Source: Melaminivora alkalimesophila (lineage in GTDB: Bacteria; Pseudomonadota; Gammaproteobacteria; Burkholderiales; Burkholderiaceae_C). Taken from it: 11,071 nucleotides of DNA. Where the stretch lies: contig NZ_ALEE01000751.1 in the NCBI RefSeq assembly GCF_000282995.1, positions 1 to 11,071 on the forward strand, written 5' to 3'. The notes under the pieces are model-generated. The model saw nothing but the letters and a program-made list of their open reading frames with translations. It did not search any database and was not told the DNA's origin. Below, piece by piece: positions 7,778 through 11,071 of the stretch. The stretch's first letter is position 1; every line of letters begins with the position of its first letter. The position numbers were made by a program, and so were the translations under genes.

Positions 7778-7792
7778 GCCGGCGTGTCCGGC
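7778..7792 (-). repeat. Short inverted repeat upstream of hsdM
   Basis: GCCGG and CCGGC arms flank a 5-nt spacer, 42 nt before the hsdM start, in the ~110-nt space between the tRNA terminator and hsdM. It is a possible operator or leader hairpin. No good -10/-35 was seen around it, and such repeats are common in GC-rich DNA. Confidence 0.25.
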
Positions 7793-7845
7793 ATAGCCGC
7801 GCGACATGCGGCACACCGCTGCCCTGGTGGCGGCAAAACCCGGAG

Positions 7846-7879
7846 AAAGAAAAACCTCGCTACTTTTTACATAGCGAGG
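7846..7879 (-). terminator. Intrinsic terminator of the tRNA transcript
   Basis: On the minus strand a perfect 8-bp stem, CCTCGCTA (7879-7872) and TAGCGAGG (7862-7855), has a 9-nt loop. It is followed at once by TTTTTCTTT (7854-7846). It begins 15 nt after the tRNA CCA end, so it should end the tRNA transcript and keep it from reading into hsdM. Confidence 0.9.
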
Positions 7880-7894
7880 CGTCTCTGACTGTCC

Positions 7895-7971
7895 TGGTAG
7901 GGCGTGCTGGGCTCGAACCAGCGACCAAGGGATTATGAGTCCCCTGCTCTGACCAACTGAGCTAACGCCCC
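7895..7971 (-). tRNA. tRNA with CAU anticodon (elongator Met, or Ile2)
   Basis: 77-nt cloverleaf with encoded CCA (7897-7895). The acceptor pairs GGGGCGT with ACGCCCT (G1-U72 wobble), A73 is the discriminator, the D-arm is AGCTCAGTTGGTCAGAGC, and the T-arm is CGCTGGTTCGAGCCCAGC. The anticodon stem GGGGA/TCCCT closes the loop CTCATAA with anticodon CAU. It is not the initiator, because the three G-C pairs next to the loop and the C1-A72 mismatch are absent. CAU is shared by elongator tRNA-Met and by tRNA-Ile2, whose C34 becomes lysidine; the two cannot be separated safely by eye. It sits between hrcA and the defence island, with its 3' end facing the island. Confidence 0.95.
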
Positions 7972-7974
7972 ACG

Positions 7975-7992
7975 CTGCCGCCTAGGCGGCAG
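7975..7992. repeat. Perfect 18-bp palindrome between hrcA and the tRNA
   Basis: CTGCCGCCTAGGCGGCAG reads identically on both strands. It lies in the 38-nt gap between the hrcA stop and the tRNA 5' end. As RNA it would fold into a 7-bp stem with a CTAG loop. There is no U-run after it on either strand. It could be part of the hrcA 3' end, a processing signal for the tRNA 5' leader, or a binding site. Confidence 0.6.
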
Positions 7993-7997
7993 GCGCC

Positions 7998-8003
7998 ATT
8001 GTA
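7998..8003 (-). promoter_or_regulatory. Candidate -10 box for the tRNA
   Basis: TACAAT (5/6 to TATAAT) lies 26 nt before the tRNA 5' end, just after the hrcA stop. It is followed by a GC-rich stretch as in stable-RNA promoters. No convincing -35 is visible at 16-18 nt, so this is tentative; the tRNA might also be read through from hrcA. Confidence 0.35.
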
Positions 8004-8009
8004 GGCGCG

Positions 8010-9014
8010 CTACTTGCGGTGGCTCAGGGCGTTGGAGACCAGTTTGGAGGTGATGTCCACGATCTGGATCATGCGGTCGTAGGGCATGCGCGTCGGGCCG
8101 ATCACGCCCAGCGTCCCGACCACCTGCCCGTCCACCTCGTAAGGCGCGCTGACCACCGACAGCTCCTCGAAAGGCACGACCTGGCTTTCGCCGCCGATGA
8201 AGATGCGCACGCCCTCGGCGCGGCTGGAGATGTCGAGCAGGCGCAGGATCTGCGTCTTCTGCTCGAACAGGTCGAAGGCGCGGCGCAGGTGGTCCATGTC
8301 GCTGGCGAAGTCGCTCACCGACAGCAGGTTGCGCTCGCCCGAGATGACCACCTCGTCCTGCGACTCCGTCATGGCCTCCGTGCCGGCGTTGACCGCCGCC
8401 TGCATGAGCTCGGCGATCTCGCCGCGCAGGGTCTCGACCTCGCGCTTGAGGCGCTCGCGCACCTGCTCCATGGTCAGGCCCACGTAGTGCGCGTTCAGGA
8501 AGTTCGCCGCCTCCGCAAGCTGCGACTGGGAGTAGTCGGCCTCGGTGAAGATCACGCGGTTTTGCACGTCGCCGTCCGGCGAGACCAGGATCACCAGCAC
8601 GCGCCGCTCCGACAGCCGCAGGAACTCGATGTGGTGAAACACCGAGCTGCGCCGCGGCGCCATCACCACGCCCACGAACTGCGACAGGTTCGACAGCAGC
8701 TGCGCCGCGTTGGCGATCACCTTCTGAGGCTGCTCGGGCATCAGCTGCAGGGTCGGCAGCTGCTCGCGTTGCACCGTGAGCATGGTGTCGACGAACAGGC
8801 GATAGCCCCTGGCCGTGGGCACGCGCCCGGCCGAGGTGTGGGGGCTGGCAATCAGCCCGAGGTCCTCCAGGTCGGCCATGACGTTGCGGATGGTGGCGGG
8901 AGACAATTCCAGCCCCGATGCCCGCGACAATGTCCTGGAGCCGACCGGCTGCCCCTCCGCGATGTAGCGCTCCACCAGCGCTTTGAGCAACAACTTGGCA
9001 CGGTCATCGAGCAT
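8010..9014 (-). CDS. hrcA: Heat-inducible transcription repressor HrcA
   Basis: 334 residues, normal family length. HrcA represses class I heat-shock genes (groE, dnaK in many bacteria) by binding CIRCE elements, with GroEL as co-modulator. The N-terminal winged helix-turn-helix runs from [18 protein letters not shown] through [20 protein letters not shown] to [20 protein letters not shown]. The GAF-like core and C-terminal signature [10 protein letters not shown] (303-312) followed by [19 protein letters not shown] are intact. No CIRCE site (TTAGCACTC-N9-GAGTGCTAA) was seen in this window, so no local target gene is implied. Only 31 nt separate its start from the divergent nadK. There is no clear Shine-Dalgarno, and a -10-like TAAAAT (9026-9021) would give a nearly leaderless mRNA. 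Confidence 0.97.
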   Translation of the reverse strand: MLDDRAKLLLKALVERYIAEGQPVGSRTLSRASGLELSPATIRNVMADLEDLGLIASPHTSAGRVPTARGYRLFVDTMLTVQREQLPTLQLMPEQPQKVIANAAQLLSNLSQFVGVVMAPRRSSVFHHIEFLRLSERRVLVILVSPDGDVQNRVIFTEADYSQSQLAEAANFLNAHYVGLTMEQVRERLKREVETLRGEIAELMQAAVNAGTEAMTESQDEVVISGERNLLSVSDFASDMDHLRRAFDLFEQKTQILRLLDISSRAEGVRIFIGGESQVVPFEELSVVSAPYEVDGQVVGTLGVIGPTRMPYDRMIQIVDITSKLVSNALSHRK

Positions 9015-9045
9015 CGGATCATTTTAGTGATGTAATTTCCACCCA
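9015..9045. promoter_or_regulatory. 31-bp divergent hrcA / nadK control region
   Basis: This short AT-rich gap is the only space between the two start codons. TAAAAT (9026-9021, minus; 5/6 to TATAAT) could serve hrcA, and TGTAAT (9031-9036, plus; 5/6) could serve nadK. Each would place the transcript start within a few nt of the ATG. Matching -35 boxes are weak and would lie inside the opposing gene's first codons. Neither gene shows a Shine-Dalgarno here. Confidence 0.45.
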
Positions 9046-9942
9046 ATGATGCCCATCTTCCGCCGCGTCGCTGTCATCGGCAAGTACCAGCGCCCGCCCG
9101 CCGGCGCCGCGCCCGAGAGTTCGCGCGAGGTCATCGAGTCGATCCTGCGCTTCGTGGCGGAACAGGGCTGCGAGCCGGCGCTGGAGCAGGAGACGGCCGA
9201 GCTGCTCGGCCTCGACCGCTATCCCGTGCTGGACATCGACGGCATCGGCCGGCTGTGCGACCTGTGCTTGGTGGTGGGCGGCGACGGCACCATGCTCGGC
9301 GTGGGGCGGCGCCTGGCGGGCTTCGGCACGCCGCTGGTCGGCATCAACCAGGGGCGCCTGGGCTTCATCACCGACATCCCGCTCGACAGCTGCCAGGCGG
9401 CGCTGGAGCCGATCCTGCACGGCGACTACGAGGAGGACGTGCGCCCGCTCATGCACGCCTGCGTGATGCGGGGCGAGGAATGCGTGTTCGAGGCGCTGGC
9501 GCTCAACGACGTGGTGGTCAACCGCGGCTCGACCGCCGGGATGGTGGAGCTGCGCATCGAGGTCGATGGCGTGTTCGTCGCCAACCAGCGCGCCGACGGC
9601 ATGATCGTCGCCTCGCCGACCGGCTCCACGGCCTATGCGCTCTCGGCCGGCGGGCCCATGCTGCATCCATCGATCCCCGGCTGGGTGCTGGTGCCGATCG
9701 CGCCGCACACGCTCTCCAACCGGCCGATCGTGCTGTCGGACACCTCCGAGGTGGCGATCGAGGTGGTCGGCGGGCGCGACATCAGCGCCAACTTCGACAT
9801 GCAGTCGCTCGCGTCGTTGCAGCACGGCGACCGCATCCTGGTGCGCCGCTCGGCCCACCGGGTGTGCTTCCTGCACCCGCGCGGCTGGAGTTACTTTGCC
9901 ACCCTGCGCAAGAAGCTGCGCTGGAACGAGGGAGGTTCCTGA
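9046..9942 (+). CDS. nadK: NAD kinase
   Basis: 298 residues. A cytosolic enzyme that phosphorylates NAD+ to NADP+ with ATP or polyphosphate. Motifs: [10 protein letters not shown] (75-84) with the catalytic-site GGDGT at 78-82 (D80); [13 protein letters not shown] (99-111); [11 protein letters not shown] (151-161); the nucleotide-binding [24 protein letters not shown] (183-206); and [14 protein letters not shown] (217-230). An adjacent ATG at 9049 is an equally possible start; 9046 is given. It is divergent from hrcA and 2 nt ahead of recN, so nadK and recN are probably co-transcribed. This hrcA / nadK-recN arrangement is familiar in betaproteobacteria and marks core chromosome. Confidence 0.98.
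   Translation: MMPIFRRVAVIGKYQRPPAGAAPESSREVIESILRFVAEQGCEPALEQETAELLGLDRYPVLDIDGIGRLCDLCLVVGGDGTMLGVGRRLAGFGTPLVGINQGRLGFITDIPLDSCQAALEPILHGDYEEDVRPLMHACVMRGEECVFEALALNDVVVNRGSTAGMVELRIEVDGVFVANQRADGMIVASPTGSTAYALSAGGPMLHPSIPGWVLVPIAPHTLSNRPIVLSDTSEVAIEVVGGRDISANFDMQSLASLQHGDRILVRRSAHRVCFLHPRGWSYFATLRKKLRWNEGGS
9931..9935 (+). promoter_or_regulatory. Shine-Dalgarno site of recN
   Basis: GGAGG lies 9 nt before the recN ATG (9945) and inside the last codons of nadK. It supports this recN start and coupling of the two genes. Confidence 0.6.
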
Positions 9943-9944
9943 CC

Positions 9945-11071
9945 ATGGCGTTGAGGCGCATCGCGCTCAAGGATTTCGTCATCGTGCCGGCCTTGGAGCT
10001 GGATCTGGCCGAAGGCTTCACGGTGCTCACCGGCGAGACCGGGGCGGGCAAGTCGATCCTGATCGACGCGCTGCAGCTGCTGCTCGGGGCGCGCGCCGAC
10101 ACCGGCGTGATCCGCGAGGGCGCGCAGCGCACCGACATCAGTGCCGAATTCGACACCGGCGGCTCCCCGGCCCTGGCCGACTGGCTGCAGGAAGCGGGCA
10201 TCGACCGGGAAGACACGCTGCTGCTGCGCCGCACCGTGGATCTGCAGGGCCGCAGCCGCGCCTGGATCAACGGCACGCCCGCCACCGCCACGCAGATGCG
10301 TGCGCTGGGCGAGCTGCTGCTCGACATCCATGGCCAGCATGCCTGGCAGAGCCTGACGCGCCCGGACGCGGTGCGTGCGCTGCTCGACGCCTATGCCGGC
10401 GTGCAGGGCCAGCCGCTGGCCGCCCTGTGGGGCGCGTGGCGCGAGGCGCAAAAGGCGCTGGCCCACGCGCGCCAGGCGCAGGACACGCTGGCCCAGGAGC
10501 GCGAGCGCCTGCAGTGGCAGATCGGCGAGCTCGACAAGCTCGCGCCCCAGGAAGGCGAGTGGGAGGAGCTGAACGCGCGCCACGCACGGCTGGCGAATGC
10601 CCAGGCGCTGATCGACAGCGCCCAGGGCGCCCTTCACGCCCTGGAGGGCGAGGACAGCGAGAACGCCATGGGCGCGCTGGCGCGTGCGCAGGAGCTGCTG
10701 CAAAACTACGAACACGTGGACGAGGATTTCCGCTCGATGACCGAGGTGCTGGCCTCGTGCCTGGCGCAGGCGGGCGATGTGGTGCATTCGCTGCAGAGCT
10801 GGCTGCGCCACACCGAACCCGATCCCGAGCAGCTCGCCGAGCTGGATGCGCGCGTGGCGCAGTGGCTGCAGCTGGCGCGCCGCTACCGCCGCACGCCCGA
10901 GGAGCTGCCCCAATTGCTGGCCGGCTGGAAGGAGGACTTGCGCCGCCTGGACGATGCGGCCGACCTGGATGCGCTGGTGGCGGCCGAGCAGCGCCACGCC
11001 GGCGCCTACCACAAGGCCGCGCGCACCTTGAGCCAGCAGCGCGCCAAGGCGGCGCCGCAACTGGCTGCCGC
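9945..11071 (+). CDS. recN: DNA repair protein RecN; C-terminus off the right edge
   Basis: SMC-like ATPase of double-strand-break repair. 375 codons are visible of about 550-560 usual, open to the last base. The N-terminal ATPase half begins MALRRIALKDFVIV, with Walker A GETGAGKS at 30-37 followed by ILIDALQLLLGARAD. LRRTVDLQGRSRAWINGTPAT and the Q-loop-like LLLDIHGQHAWQSL follow. Then comes a Glu/Gln/Ala-rich coiled-coil arm (QAQDTLAQERERLQWQIGEL and beyond). The signature motif, Walker B and the second half of the ATPase lie outside the window. The frame was checked from the start to base 11069 and is unbroken. It is preceded by GGAGG and begins 2 nt after the nadK stop. Confidence 0.97.
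   Translation, partial: MALRRIALKDFVIVPALELDLAEGFTVLTGETGAGKSILIDALQLLLGARADTGVIREGAQRTDISAEFDTGGSPALADWLQEAGIDREDTLLLRRTVDLQGRSRAWINGTPATATQMRALGELLLDIHGQHAWQSLTRPDAVRALLDAYAGVQGQPLAALWGAWREAQKALAHARQAQDTLAQERERLQWQIGELDKLAPQEGEWEELNARHARLANAQALIDSAQGALHALEGEDSENAMGALARAQELLQNYEHVDEDFRSMTEVLASCLAQAGDVVHSLQSWLRHTEPDPEQLAELDARVAQWLQLARRYRRTPEELPQLLAGWKEDLRRLDDAADLDALVAAEQRHAGAYHKAARTLSQQRAKAAPQLAA

Noticed and set aside
7737..7814. N-terminal extension of HsdM from an upstream ATG at 7814
   Set aside because: The added residues are Arg-rich and unlike the family; homology begins at [11 protein letters not shown].
9891..11060. Long minus-strand frame opposite recN, and 9019-9876 opposite nadK
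   Set aside because: Low-complexity composition and no motifs. recN and nadK on the plus strand have clear Walker A, GGDGT and related motifs.

Overview
The window is GC-rich DNA with the look of a Burkholderiales betaproteobacterium, probably Comamonadaceae. The evidence is the high GC, the codon use, and the divergent hrcA / nadK-recN arrangement at the right. The genus is an inference; no marker gene fixes it.

Layout. The right third (about 7.9-11.07 kb) is core chromosome. It holds a tRNA gene with anticodon CAU (minus strand) with its own intrinsic terminator, the heat-shock repressor gene hrcA (minus), and, divergently, nadK and recN (plus; recN is cut by the window edge). The left two thirds (1-7.74 kb), immediately 3' of the tRNA, are a defence island on the minus strand. 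It is a Type I restriction-modification locus in the order hsdM - Abi gene - hsdS - MNT nucleotidyltransferase - HEPN protein - hsdR. hsdR runs off the left edge and its C-terminus is not seen.

How the genes work together. HsdM, HsdS and HsdR should form the m6A methylase and the ATP-driven restriction enzyme. Two non-RM modules sit inside the same gene string. (a) Between hsdM and hsdS is an Abi_2 (AbiD/AbiF-like) protein with an intact R-x4-H HEPN RNase motif. Directly upstream of it is a candidate small structured RNA with its own -10/-35. That RNA has a 9-bp outer stem, an inner stem capped by a GCGA tetraloop, and a U-rich tail. The architecture is that of an RNA-antitoxin/protein-toxin pair. 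(b) Between hsdS and hsdR is an overlapping pair of a winged-helix/MNT nucleotidyltransferase and a small HEPN protein. Its HEPN motif carries Tyr where the catalytic His should be. It has a candidate promoter with a palindrome in the spacer.

The two target-recognition regions of hsdS are much more AT-rich than the conserved segments around them, which suggests imported specificity domains. No integrase, transposase, CRISPR array or IS element is visible. No gene-free stretch exceeds 300 bases. The most interesting item is the candidate RNA plus Abi module at 4937-5948.
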